The position numbers and the translations under genes were made by a program. From assembly GCF_040545805.1 (NCBI RefSeq), contig NZ_JBEPMO010000002.1, positions 124,001 to 188,000 on the forward strand: a DNA stretch of 64,000 nucleotides, read 5' to 3'. The notes below the pieces were generated by a model. That model saw nothing but the letters and a program-made list of their open reading frames with translations. It searched no databases and had not been told where the DNA came from. Each line of letters begins with the position of its first letter. The first letter of the stretch is position 1. Of this stretch, positions 18,078-25,043 are shown in pieces. The DNA comes from Moheibacter stercoris. GTDB lineage: Bacteria > Bacteroidota > Bacteroidia > Flavobacteriales > Weeksellaceae.

Positions 18078-18146
18078 GTAATCAGGTTATTTCGTCGTAA
18101 CTTTGAGCATAGTCAAAGCTAACATCTTGATACCTAACCAGATTAC
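18078..18146. repeat. Nested inverted repeats around the promoter of the first secreted-protein gene
   Basis: GTAATCAGGTTA (18078-18089) is mirrored by TAACCAGATTAC (18135-18146) with one mismatch in 12, 45 bases apart. Inside lies a second inverted repeat, CTTTGA/TCAAAG (18101-18118). The interval contains the only good promoter element of the region, TAACTTTG at 18098-18105. Function unknown: cruciform, operator or short invertible segment are all possible. Confidence 0.55.
18098..18105 (+). promoter_or_regulatory. Candidate -7 element for the first secreted-protein gene
   Basis: TAACTTTG, exact TAnnTTTG. It predicts a leader of about 135 nucleotides before the ATG at 18247. It is enclosed in the nested inverted repeats described separately. 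Confidence 0.45.
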
Positions 18147-18246
18147 TCCTGTTTTTAAAACTAATGTATTCTCCCCCAACTTTAAAATTAGGAATCTTAT
18201 AAATAGTCTTTGATCATGTAAGGTAACGAGATTAAATAACTATATT

Positions 18247-18963
18247 ATGAAGAATTATTTATTGATGATACTCGTAATCGCAATCTATACGAGTAATGCC
18301 CAAGTAGGAATTGGAACGGACGATCCGAAGGCTATGTTGGACGTAAATGGAACTTTAAAAGTCAGAGAGGTTGCACTCACTGAATCGATAACCCCTGAGC
18401 AAAATGTATTATACATTGACAACACAGTCATAGGTGATGCAGTGGTAAAAAAAGTAACAACTGAAGGTTTAGCGGAAGCTTTATTTAATGAATATTTTGG
18501 ATCTACAATTTTTGCAGCCAGAAAAAGCTCAGGAATTTCCTTATTGAATATTGGTTTATGGGGTGATTTTCAACCCATCATTTTTGCTGAATCTGATGTA
18601 ACTGCAGGAAATTACGAACTAATTTCAAATGACGGATATTTAGTTCCGGATACTGGAATTTATTTAATAAATTATTCCTTTACGTATGGAACAGGAATTC
18701 AACTAGGTTTGCTAAGCGGAACACCAAAAATTTCAATTGTGAGACAAACTCCATCTGGATTTAGTGAAATTAATTTCAAGGATTTCGCGGGTATTACACT
18801 TGCTGCCCTTGCTAGCCTAACATTATCTTCTGCTGACCTTTCTGGCATGTACCAACTGAATGCCGGTGATCGAATTTATTTTGGTATTAATAGAGGTGGT
18901 GTAAATTTAGGTTTGCTCAGCTCTAGTCAAGCAACTGTATCAATTGCTAAAATTTCAGGTTAG
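18247..18963 (+). CDS. Secreted beta-rich protein, paralogue 1 of 4
   Basis: 238 residues, function not recognised. Signal peptide (about 1-18, ending NAQ), then QVGIGTDDPKAMLDVNG, an N-terminal motif common in large secreted Bacteroidota proteins and fibre-like proteins, a linker, and a C-terminal domain of about 130 residues with alternating hydrophobic strands (GIYLINYSFTYG, YQLNAGDRIYFGINRGG) that resembles a C1q/TNF-type jelly roll. It lacks the middle EGMI-Y/YNG-W segment of the other three copies. It has its own promoter and its own terminator, so it is transcribed apart from the three genes that follow. Fold assignment is inference. Confidence 0.85.
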   Translation: MKNYLLMILVIAIYTSNAQVGIGTDDPKAMLDVNGTLKVREVALTESITPEQNVLYIDNTVIGDAVVKKVTTEGLAEALFNEYFGSTIFAARKSSGISLLNIGLWGDFQPIIFAESDVTAGNYELISNDGYLVPDTGIYLINYSFTYGTGIQLGLLSGTPKISIVRQTPSGFSEINFKDFAGITLAALASLTLSSADLSGMYQLNAGDRIYFGINRGGVNLGLLSSSQATVSIAKISG

Positions 18964-18982
18964 ATTGTCTAATTCGAAATTG

Positions 18983-19016
18983 AAAAATGCCTTTATACAA
19001 CTAAAGGCATTTTTTA
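18983..19016 (+). terminator. Intrinsic terminator after secreted paralogue 1
   Basis: Thirteen-base-pair stem AAAAATGCCTTTA/TAAAGGCATTTTT with a six-base loop followed by a T-run. It separates the first secreted gene from the three-gene unit downstream. Confidence 0.85.
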
Positions 19017-19039
19017 TTTTATTTCTCTAGAATTCTAAT

Positions 19040-19203
19040 TTAGAGAATATTGTTCAGCCAAAACAAATCATTTCCTCTTGTTTTTGACATATATTCTTCA
19101 AATAATTCTATGGATTCAACTTCATTTATTTCTAAATCATTATTTACAATAATTCTAAGTAAATTAAATTTATAATTAGGACAAATGGATATTCAATTGA
19201 CAT
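19040..19203 (-). pseudogene. Possible small frameshifted ORF remnant
   Basis: From the ATG at 19203 the frame reads MSIEYPFV and soon stops, but a one-base shift after codon 8 opens PNYKFNLLRIIVNN and continues for about 45 codons to LFWLNNIL and a TAA at 19040. An in-frame stop sits just before the ATG, as for a real start. The amino-acid composition of the two pieces looks protein-like, yet no family is recognised and the stretch is AT-rich, so chance cannot be excluded. Confidence 0.25.
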
Positions 19204-19303
19204 TTATAAGTTTAACTAAATCAATTCCCTATATCTCGTTCGATAATTAGTTTCATCATAAACAAAATCGATAAATACCTAAAATTTTTCAATAACACAA
19301 CAA

Positions 19304-19317
19304 TTCTAATTTTAGAA
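19304..19317. promoter_or_regulatory. Palindrome TTCTAA-TT-TTAGAA, candidate operator
   Basis: Perfect 6-base arms with a 2-base centre, placed 8 bases upstream of the -7 element TAAATTTG, i.e. within the promoter spacer where a repressor would block polymerase. Confidence 0.4.
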
Positions 19318-19324
19318 AAAGCCC

Positions 19325-19332
19325 TAAATTTG
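19325..19332 (+). promoter_or_regulatory. Candidate -7 element for secreted paralogues 2-4
   Basis: TAAATTTG, exact TAnnTTTG, followed by GCAGC. It is the only good match ahead of the three-gene unit starting at 19446. Confidence 0.45.
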
Positions 19333-19445
19333 CAGCACTACTACTACAAGCATTACAACTAACTTCCTTTAATAGACCCAACGATCTGATGAAAATGTTA
19401 TTCCACTAACCAGCTAGATTATAGTATAACATTAAATTAATTATA

Positions 19446-20354
19446 ATGAATTTTAAATTAAGATCGGCATGCTGCTGCTTTTTGATCAGTACCCTTGTGT
19501 TTGCTCAAGTAGGAATAGCAAAAGGTGATGGTTCAGATTTCGCAGTTCATTCAGAAGCTTCCCTTCATCTGTTTGGAAAGAAGGTAGATGGAGATGGTTC
19601 ATTGGGTTTACTATTGCCCAATGTAAATTCTAAGTTAGATTTACCTTTGGCAGATGGAGGTTCAAATACTCCTGAAATTGATCCTACTATGGAAGGAATG
19701 ATTTTGTACTCCAAAGACACCAATACAGTCAATGTTTACAATGGTGAATATTGGGAGGATGATAAAGCTACTTATGTAGACCCACAACTAAAACAATCGA
19801 GATTTATTTCAGCTGGAGATGGATCAGAACAACAAAGTATAGTTTGCGTTATATTGGGGTGTGGAAGAGATGAATATTTACAATTTAGTCATGCCATTGA
19901 TGGAGAAAATTCGTATAATAATTTAAACATCACCAGAGAAACGATAGTAATTGACCGACCGATTAATGATGATGTATTCCAAAATTCGAAATTCGTCATT
20001 AGCGAGGCTGGAACTTACCAAATCAGAGTCAATATCCCAACCTATATAGCAGGAGTCGTGAGTCTTACCGAAGGAGCTTCTTACCAAATTTATGCCTTCA
20101 AAAAAGATGAAATAGGAAACCATAAGGAGATCCTTTTATCAAGTGTTGTCCCTAACTTTCCTGGTGTATTAGGTATTGGTGGAGGAAGTAATGTTGGTGT
20201 CGGCATCGCCACAACAATAGCTCTAAATCCAGGCGATTACGTCTACACAATGATTCACTCACCAACTGCAACGGTAACCGTTGGTTCAGAATTACTTGCT
20301 TGGGATAATTCCATCTTCAATCCTAGAGAAATACTATTCACCAAAATTGATTAA
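19446..20354 (+). CDS. Secreted beta-rich protein, paralogue 2 of 4
   Basis: 302 residues, function not recognised. Cysteine-containing signal peptide ending VFAQ, then QVGIAKG, an N-terminal segment with LGLLLPNV...LPLADGG and the shared block MEGMILYSKDTNTVNVYNGEYW (stated as positions about 83-104), then a C-terminal beta-sandwich-like domain (GTYQIRVNIPTY, LNPGDYVYTMIHSP). The piece IVCVILGCGRDEYLQF matches TTCVLIACTETQVPLNLF in paralogue 4, including two cysteines. First gene of a three-gene unit; four bases separate it from the next. Confidence 0.85.
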   Translation: MNFKLRSACCCFLISTLVFAQVGIAKGDGSDFAVHSEASLHLFGKKVDGDGSLGLLLPNVNSKLDLPLADGGSNTPEIDPTMEGMILYSKDTNTVNVYNGEYWEDDKATYVDPQLKQSRFISAGDGSEQQSIVCVILGCGRDEYLQFSHAIDGENSYNNLNITRETIVIDRPINDDVFQNSKFVISEAGTYQIRVNIPTYIAGVVSLTEGASYQIYAFKKDEIGNHKEILLSSVVPNFPGVLGIGGGSNVGVGIATTIALNPGDYVYTMIHSPTATVTVGSELLAWDNSIFNPREILFTKID

Positions 20355-20358
20355 TAAA

Positions 20359-21231
20359 ATGAATCGAATGAAAAATATCGTAATGCTTGCAGCGTTATGC
20401 ATGTATTCTTTTGCTTATACGCAAGTAAGAATTAGTGAAAACATTGGTGAAATTCACCCAAAAGCTATGTTGCAAATTGATTCTCAAAAGGGAATGATTC
20501 TTCCAACTGCTGAAGATTTCACGGAATTTCCAAACTATGATGTTGCGGAATCTGATTTGTTTCAAAATGATAGAGACATGGAAGGAATGTTAATGTACAA
20601 CAAAGAGGATAAAAAACTTTACATCTTTGATGGAGACACCTGGTTGCCTTCCAATGCCAAAAGCCCGAATGCTGATCACAAAATCTCCCTGTTGACTTCT
20701 AACCATCCCGATATTACCAAAGTTAACATCCTTAACATCTCGACACGTGATGCCGTTCCATTTAATCTGTTTTATAAAAAAAATGAAGAAGATGTAAATG
20801 AAGCCAAAATCATTGGAATGGATTTAGTAGATAGTGATGGATATGCAGAAACATACGAATTCACAGAGTCAGGTTGGTACAAAATTAATCCATCTATCAT
20901 GATTAAATCTGGAGGAGGATTAAGCGTTGGAAATATCGATGCTGTTGTGGTATTGAGAGCCTCTTTTGTAAACGACCCCGAAAACGCTTCCAATCCTTAC
21001 AACAAATGGTGGTCAGTTATGCAACATGATTTTTCATTGCAAGGACTTTTGGTTTCTGCAGGTGGAGGAAACAAAGCCATGAATTTTGAATATGTTCGAC
21101 ATTTCAATGCTGGCGATCGAATCAAATTCGAATTAGGAATCCGAAATCCTGATGGACTAACAGTTGGAGGCGGAATTACCTATTTATGCAACAATCCGAA
21201 CACCTTTTTATACATCGAAAAATTAGACTAA
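20359..21231 (+). CDS. Secreted beta-rich protein, paralogue 3 of 4
   Basis: 290 residues from the ATG at 20359 (MNRMKNIVML); the ATG at 20368 would give an equally good signal peptide ending AYTQ. After QVRISENIGEIHPKAMLQID come KGMILPTAEDF, FPNYD, MEGMLMYNKEDKKLYIFDGD-TW and a C-terminal domain with SGWYKINPSIMI and FNAGDRIKFELGIRN, aligning block by block with paralogues 2 and 4. No known enzymatic motif. The open frame further upstream overlaps paralogue 2 and contains no signal peptide. Confidence 0.85.
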   Translation: MNRMKNIVMLAALCMYSFAYTQVRISENIGEIHPKAMLQIDSQKGMILPTAEDFTEFPNYDVAESDLFQNDRDMEGMLMYNKEDKKLYIFDGDTWLPSNAKSPNADHKISLLTSNHPDITKVNILNISTRDAVPFNLFYKKNEEDVNEAKIIGMDLVDSDGYAETYEFTESGWYKINPSIMIKSGGGLSVGNIDAVVVLRASFVNDPENASNPYNKWWSVMQHDFSLQGLLVSAGGGNKAMNFEYVRHFNAGDRIKFELGIRNPDGLTVGGGITYLCNNPNTFLYIEKLD

Positions 21232-22052
21232 TGAAAAATTTATTATATAGTTTACTACTTGGAACATTTGGGCTTTCCAACGTTTATGCGCAAGTAATCA
21301 TTGGAGGAGAATCTAACGTTTCTTCTCATCCGAACGCTATTTTGACCATCCAAAACCCAGGTGAAACAGCTTCTACTTCCAAAGGGTTGATTCTCCCATC
21401 GGTTGAAAGAATTCAAGATTTGCCATTGTATGATGCAAATGAACCTGACTATTTCAAAGATGATGAATCTTATGAAGGAATGATTTTATACGTGAAAGAA
21501 AATGATGAAAATCGTGCTCTGTATTACAACGGTTCTACTTGGGTAGATGCGTTTACAAACCGATATACCATGAAAACAAAAATTTCATTGGATCCTTCTA
21601 CACCAGAAAACGATTTGCCAAAAACAACTTGTGTATTAATTGCATGTACAGAAACTCAGGTACCATTAAATCTGTTTCAAAATGATGATGTAGATGAATT
21701 ACGAATCATTGACTCTGCTTCTGGAGACTTGAAAATTCGACAAGAAGGATTGTACCGAATTCAAACTAGTTTTACATTTAGAAGTTCAGGTTTACACGTG
21801 ACTCCACCTCAAATTAGTATTCAAACCATCAAAAATGCTGAAATTGTAGGTCAAGCAATTGCCAATATGAATACTTTATTGGTTTCTGCAAGCGCACCAA
21901 TGACCGCAACTGCAACTTTCATTATTTATGCAGATAAAAATGATATCATTAAATTTTCAACTGGAGGAGCTATACCTATTTTAACAGTAGCAGATGTTTA
22001 TACCGTTCAGCCAAACGTCAATACCTATGCAATTGTAGAAAGAATATTATAA
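21231..22052 (+). CDS. Secreted beta-rich protein, paralogue 4 of 4
   Basis: 273 residues; the ATG at 21231 overlaps the previous stop by one base (TAATG), so the two are co-translated. Signal peptide ends VYAQ, then VIIGGESNVSSHPNAILTIQ, KGLILPSVERIQDLPLYDAN, YEGMILYVKEN, LYYNGSTW and the C-terminal strands EGLYRIQTSFTFRSSG. This copy has the clearest version of the shared pattern. Function unknown; adhesin subunit, fibre or surface-layer component are possibilities. Confidence 0.85.
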   Translation: MKNLLYSLLLGTFGLSNVYAQVIIGGESNVSSHPNAILTIQNPGETASTSKGLILPSVERIQDLPLYDANEPDYFKDDESYEGMILYVKENDENRALYYNGSTWVDAFTNRYTMKTKISLDPSTPENDLPKTTCVLIACTETQVPLNLFQNDDVDELRIIDSASGDLKIRQEGLYRIQTSFTFRSSGLHVTPPQISIQTIKNAEIVGQAIANMNTLLVSASAPMTATATFIIYADKNDIIKFSTGGAIPILTVADVYTVQPNVNTYAIVERIL

Positions 22053-22075
22053 TTTTCTCATTGATATTACCATCT

Positions 22076-22113
22076 AAAAAAAAGGGCAAATTCAGTAGAA
22101 TTTGCCCTTTTTT
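22076..22113. terminator. Bidirectional intrinsic terminator
   Basis: Stem AAAAGGGCAAATTC/GAATTTGCCCTTTT with AGTA loop, flanked by A-run and T-run. It closes the secreted-paralogue unit on plus and the sco unit on minus. Confidence 0.88.
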
Positions 22114-22117
22114 ATTT

Positions 22118-22585
22118 TTAGTAATAAATATTTCTTGGTTGACAATTTAATATCGTCGAGGGATTAAACTTTTCGAATTTATTTCGGTATTGAAAGAATA
22201 GAGTAAACTTTCCCTCATCTTCAGAAGCCAATCCTATTGATTGGTTTGGTTCCACCCAATCGCCTTTTTGTACTTCTGTCGATTTTAAATTCCCATAAAC
22301 ATAATAATGATTTTCTTCTCCCAAAACACAATCCCTAATAAGAACAGTTAATTTCTCATCTGGCAGATCAATAATTCGAATTACTTCTCCTGAACTTACC
22401 GAATAAACTTCAGAATAGTTGGATTGAATATCAATTCCTTCAGTCGGATGCTCGTAAGTGAAAATTGGAGTATGCTTCAAAATCATTTGCCCCTCTTTCA
22501 ACGGACAGTTTTGCGCATTGAGAGTTCCACTTATTAGCAAGCAGAAAATTCCAACAACTAAGGTGAAAGAAATTCTACAATTCAT
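22118..22585 (-). CDS. Secreted degenerate M23-like (LytM) domain protein
   Basis: 155 residues from the ATG at 22585 (MNCRISFTLVVGIFCLLISG), with a signal peptide ending LNAQ. The rest follows the M23 layout: YSVSSGEVIRI, a strand pair, YVYGNLKSTEVQKGDWVEPNQSIGLAS, and KFTLFFQYR where active enzymes have the HxH-type zinc ligands. None of the zinc histidines is present, so it is predicted to be a non-catalytic LytM domain, a class that can activate amidases or bind wall. It overlaps the CPXCG gene by 11 bases. Confidence 0.8.
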   Translation of the reverse strand: MNCRISFTLVVGIFCLLISGTLNAQNCPLKEGQMILKHTPIFTYEHPTEGIDIQSNYSEVYSVSSGEVIRIIDLPDEKLTVLIRDCVLGEENHYYVYGNLKSTEVQKGDWVEPNQSIGLASEDEGKFTLFFQYRNKFEKFNPSTILNCQPRNIYY

Positions 22586-22751
22586 TGACTTCAAAATGGA
22601 CGATTTCTCCTTCTTCACAACTGACCGAAATCTCCAAAGGATTGCAACAAACTTCACAATCTTCCACATATTTCTGATAAGGAACAGAAAGATCAATTAA
22701 CATCGATATTTCCTCCCAACAATGCGGACATGTAAAGAAATGTTCGTTCAT
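22575..22751 (-). CDS. CPXCG-type cysteine-rich small protein
   Basis: 58 residues read directly from the sequence: N-terminal FTCPHCWEEI, then LIDLSVPYQKYVEDCEVCCNPLEI and an acidic tail ending FEVNEL. The CPxC plus EDCxVCC arrangement is that of the small CPXCG cysteine-rich family, probably a zinc-binding protein of unknown role; here the usual second-residue Gly after CPxC is Trp. It starts 11 bases after the scoB stop and overlaps the next gene by 11 bases, so it is part of that operon. Confidence 0.85.
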   Translation of the reverse strand: MNEHFFTCPHCWEEISMLIDLSVPYQKYVEDCEVCCNPLEISVSCEEGEIVHFEVNEL

Positions 22752-22762
22752 GATTGGAGATT

Positions 22763-23416
22763 TTAAAAAACCATTTCTGGAATTTCTCCTTCTACGATAA
22801 GATTTCCTTCGGTCACACTTTGGATGTGTTCAACCGAAACACCTGGCGCTCTTTCCAACAATCTGAACGAACCATTTTCAATGCTCATCACACATAAATC
22901 GGTTACGACTTTTTTCACACAATTCACTCCGGTTAAAGGAAGCGTACATTTTTTCAAAATTTTCGATTCGCCTGCTTTGTTGGTATGCATCATGGCCACG
23001 ATGATGTTTTCTGCCGAAGCAACCAAATCCATCGCTCCACCCATTCCTTTCACCATTTTTCCAGGAATCTTCCAGTTGGCAATATCACCATTTTGATCGA
23101 CTTCCATCGCTCCCAATACCGTTAAATCAACGTGTTTCCCACGGATCATCCCAAAACTCATTGCAGAATCAAAAAAGGAAGCTCCAGGCATCGTTGTGAT
23201 GGTTTGTTTTCCAGCATTGATGATATCGGCATCTTCTTCTCCTTCAAACGGGAAAGGGCCCATACCCAAAACACCGTTTTCACTTTGGAATTCTACTTCA
23301 ATTCCTTCAGGAATATAGTTCGCCACCAAAGTAGGAATCCCAATTCCTAAATTGACATAGTATTTATCTTTTAGCTCTTTTGCTATTCTTTGCGCTATTT
23401 GTTCTTTTGTAAGCAT
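22763..23416 (-). CDS. scoB: 3-oxoacid CoA-transferase subunit B
   Basis: Beta subunit of succinyl-CoA:3-ketoacid-CoA transferase, moving CoA between acyl groups in ketone-body or short-chain acid metabolism. 217 residues from MLTKEQIAQRIAKEL, the normal start; catalytic glutamate E46 lies in SENGVLGMGP. The frame stays open 102 bases further upstream, but those codons come from a dispersed repeat arm (see repeat at 23466) and have no family counterpart. Confidence 0.95.
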   Translation of the reverse strand: MLTKEQIAQRIAKELKDKYYVNLGIGIPTLVANYIPEGIEVEFQSENGVLGMGPFPFEGEEDADIINAGKQTITTMPGASFFDSAMSFGMIRGKHVDLTVLGAMEVDQNGDIANWKIPGKMVKGMGGAMDLVASAENIIVAMMHTNKAGESKILKKCTLPLTGVNCVKKVVTDLCVMSIENGSFRLLERAPGVSVEHIQSVTEGNLIVEGEIPEMVF

Positions 23417-23465
23417 CTTTTTCTGTGTTGATTGTTTCGATTTCAGAATTATTTCCTTCTTCGCA

Positions 23466-23491
23466 TTAAACTTTAAACTTTGAACCTTAAA
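23466..23491. repeat. Solo arm of the TTTAAAGTTT dispersed repeat
   Basis: TTAAACTTTAAACTTTGAAC followed by CTTAAA matches the arms of the palindrome between rpoB and rpoC (50377-50467). Only one arm is present. It fills most of the 70-base scoA-scoB gap. Confidence 0.6.
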
Positions 23492-24188
23492 TTCTTGGTC
23501 GAACTGTTCGTTGTTCAATTCGTTTCTCGTATTTCTCTCCTTGGAAAATTCGGTTCACAAAAATTCCTGGAACATGAATTTGATTTGGATCTAATTCGCC
23601 TGCTGGCACCAATTCTTCAACTTCTGCAACAGTAATTTTTCCAGCTCCAGCCATTGGCTGATTGAAATTTCGGGCCGTGCCTTTGAAAATTAAATTTCCA
23701 GCTTCGTCACCTTTCCAAGCTTTTACAAATGAAAAATCTGCTTTGTAGGCCATTTCCAAAACATACATTTTTCCGTCAAATTCGCGGGTTTCCTTCCCTT
23801 CTGCCACTTCTGTTCCGTATCCGGCTGGCGTCCAAATCGCTGGAAATCCATGTTGAGCTGCGCGGCATTTTTCGGCCAAAGTTCCTTGTGGAGTTAATTC
23901 CACTTCCAGTTCACCACTCAACATTTGACGTTCAAATTCATCATTCTCTCCTACATAAGAAGCAATCATTTTTTTGATTTGTTTGTTATTCAACAAGAAC
24001 CCCAATCCAAAATCATCAACACCCGCATTATTAGAAATACAGGTTATATCTTTTACGCCTAAACGAACCAATTCTGCAATGATGTTTTCAGGAATTCCAC
24101 ATAAACCAAATCCCCCTACAATAAAGGTCATACCATCTTGAACTCCTTCAAGCGCTACATGTACATTTTCAACTTTCTTATTAATCAT
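23487..24188 (-). CDS. scoA: 3-oxoacid CoA-transferase subunit A
   Basis: Alpha subunit pairing with ScoB. 233 residues from the ATG at 24188 (MINKKVENVHVALEGV); 60 further open bases upstream contain no family sequence. The glycine-rich CoA-site motif FIVGGFGLCGIPEN is at about 20-33 and CISNNAGVDDFGLG follows. Gene order A-B with a 70-base gap is usual apart from the repeat arm between them. Confidence 0.95.
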   Translation of the reverse strand: MINKKVENVHVALEGVQDGMTFIVGGFGLCGIPENIIAELVRLGVKDITCISNNAGVDDFGLGFLLNNKQIKKMIASYVGENDEFERQMLSGELEVELTPQGTLAEKCRAAQHGFPAIWTPAGYGTEVAEGKETREFDGKMYVLEMAYKADFSFVKAWKGDEAGNLIFKGTARNFNQPMAGAGKITVAEVEELVPAGELDPNQIHVPGIFVNRIFQGEKYEKRIEQRTVRPRI

Positions 24189-24218
24189 TCTCTTGTGTTT
24201 TGAGTGTGGATAAAAATA

Positions 24219-24226
24219 CAAAAATA
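24219..24226 (-). promoter_or_regulatory. Candidate -7 element for scoA
   Basis: Minus-strand TATTTTTG, exact TAnnTTTG, about 31 bases before the scoA ATG. Confidence 0.45.
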
Positions 24227-24257
24227 TTCGGGTCGGTCGGGAATCCATTTATTTTCC

Positions 24258-24271
24258 GTACAATCTTGTAC
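24258..24271. promoter_or_regulatory. Palindrome GTACAA-TC-TTGTAC, candidate operator
   Basis: Perfect 6-base arms with 2-base centre in the 161-base region between divergent scoA and the O-methyltransferase. It is 32 bases upstream of the scoA -7 box and 52 bases upstream of the methyltransferase -7 box. A dimeric regulator of the TetR or similar kind could bind it, but no regulator gene is adjacent. Confidence 0.4.
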
Positions 24272-24322
24272 AGAACCTTATAATTTCACCATTGGAAAGG
24301 GATTTAAATAGACATTTATCCG

Positions 24323-24330
24323 TAATTTTG
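24323..24330 (+). promoter_or_regulatory. Candidate -7 element for the O-methyltransferase
   Basis: TAATTTTG, exact TAnnTTTG, followed by GC; 20 bases before the ATG at 24350. Confidence 0.45.
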
Positions 24331-24349
24331 CTAGCTTAAATCAAATGCG

Positions 24350-24994
24350 ATGGAAATCCTTTCTTCCCAATTAGAAAGCTATTTAGAAAAGCACATCAGT
24401 TCAGAGTCTGAGTTGTTGAAACGTTTGCAAAGAGAAACCTTTCAAAAAACGACGCAACCTCAAATGCTTTCTGGTGCTCACCAAGGTCGTTTGTTGAGCA
24501 TGATTTCGAAATTGATTCGTCCTAAAACGATTTTGGAAATTGGAACTTTTACAGGCTATGCCACTTTGTGTTTGGCAGAAGGGTTGGCTCCCGATGGGAA
24601 AATCATCACAATTGATCGAAATGAAGAATTGATTTATTTACCTAAAAAATATTTTGCCGAATCTGAATTTGCCAATCAAATTGAAGTAAAATTGGGAAAT
24701 GCTTTGGACGTTTTAGACGAACTTCAAAACGAAACCTACGATTTGGTTTTCATTGATGCAGACAAGTCCAATTATATCAATTATTACGAAAAAGTCCTCA
24801 CGCAAATGAATTCAGGAGGCGTGATTTTAGCGGACAATGTGTTGTGGTATGGAAAGGTTTTGGAAGAAGCAAAACCCAATGACAAAGACACAAAAACTCT
24901 TCAAGAACTCAATGATTTGGTGGCAAATGATCCTCGAGTAGAAAGCCTGATTTTACCAATTCGAGATGGAATTAGCATAATTCGAAAAATTTAA
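24350..24994 (+). CDS. SAM-dependent O-methyltransferase (CCoAOMT/YrrM-like)
   Basis: 214-residue cytoplasmic class I methyltransferase. SAM loop ILEIGTFTGYATLCLA at about 60-75, acidic ribose contact IITIDRNEE, metal/SAM aspartates in VFIDADKSNY and ILADNVLWYGKV, all typical of the caffeoyl-CoA/catechol O-methyltransferase family. Substrate unknown; in bacteria some relatives modify tRNA uridine (TrmR). The ATG at 24345 is out of frame and is not the start. Confidence 0.92.
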   Translation: MEILSSQLESYLEKHISSESELLKRLQRETFQKTTQPQMLSGAHQGRLLSMISKLIRPKTILEIGTFTGYATLCLAEGLAPDGKIITIDRNEELIYLPKKYFAESEFANQIEVKLGNALDVLDELQNETYDLVFIDADKSNYINYYEKVLTQMNSGGVILADNVLWYGKVLEEAKPNDKDTKTLQELNDLVANDPRVESLILPIRDGISIIRKI

Positions 24995-25043
24995 TGAATT
25001 TTGGCTTTTTAAAATCCGAAATTTCCATCACCGAAATTTAAGT

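Larger units (their letters stand above)
19016..19445. other. 430-base AT-rich intergenic region
   Basis: Apart from the doubtful remnant above, it holds two related palindromes (TTCTAATTTAGAGAA at 19033-19047 and TTCTAATTTTAGAA at 19304-19317), the -7 element at 19325-19332 and a leader of about 105 bases. The leader contains CTAACCAG (19406-19413), also present in the leader of paralogue 1 at 18134-18141. I see no other gene. Confidence 0.6.

Noticed and set aside
18247..22052. Secreted paralogues considered as type IX cargo or as phage tail fibres of a prophage
   Set aside because: No C-terminal sorting domain is visible and no other phage gene is present.
22586..22696. N-terminal extension of the M23-like protein
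   Set aside because: This interval encodes the CPXCG protein in another frame, and the ATG at 22585 gives a proper signal peptide.
23417..23518. In-frame 34-residue N-terminal extension of scoB
   Set aside because: Codons derive from the dispersed repeat arm; the family begins at MLTKEQ.
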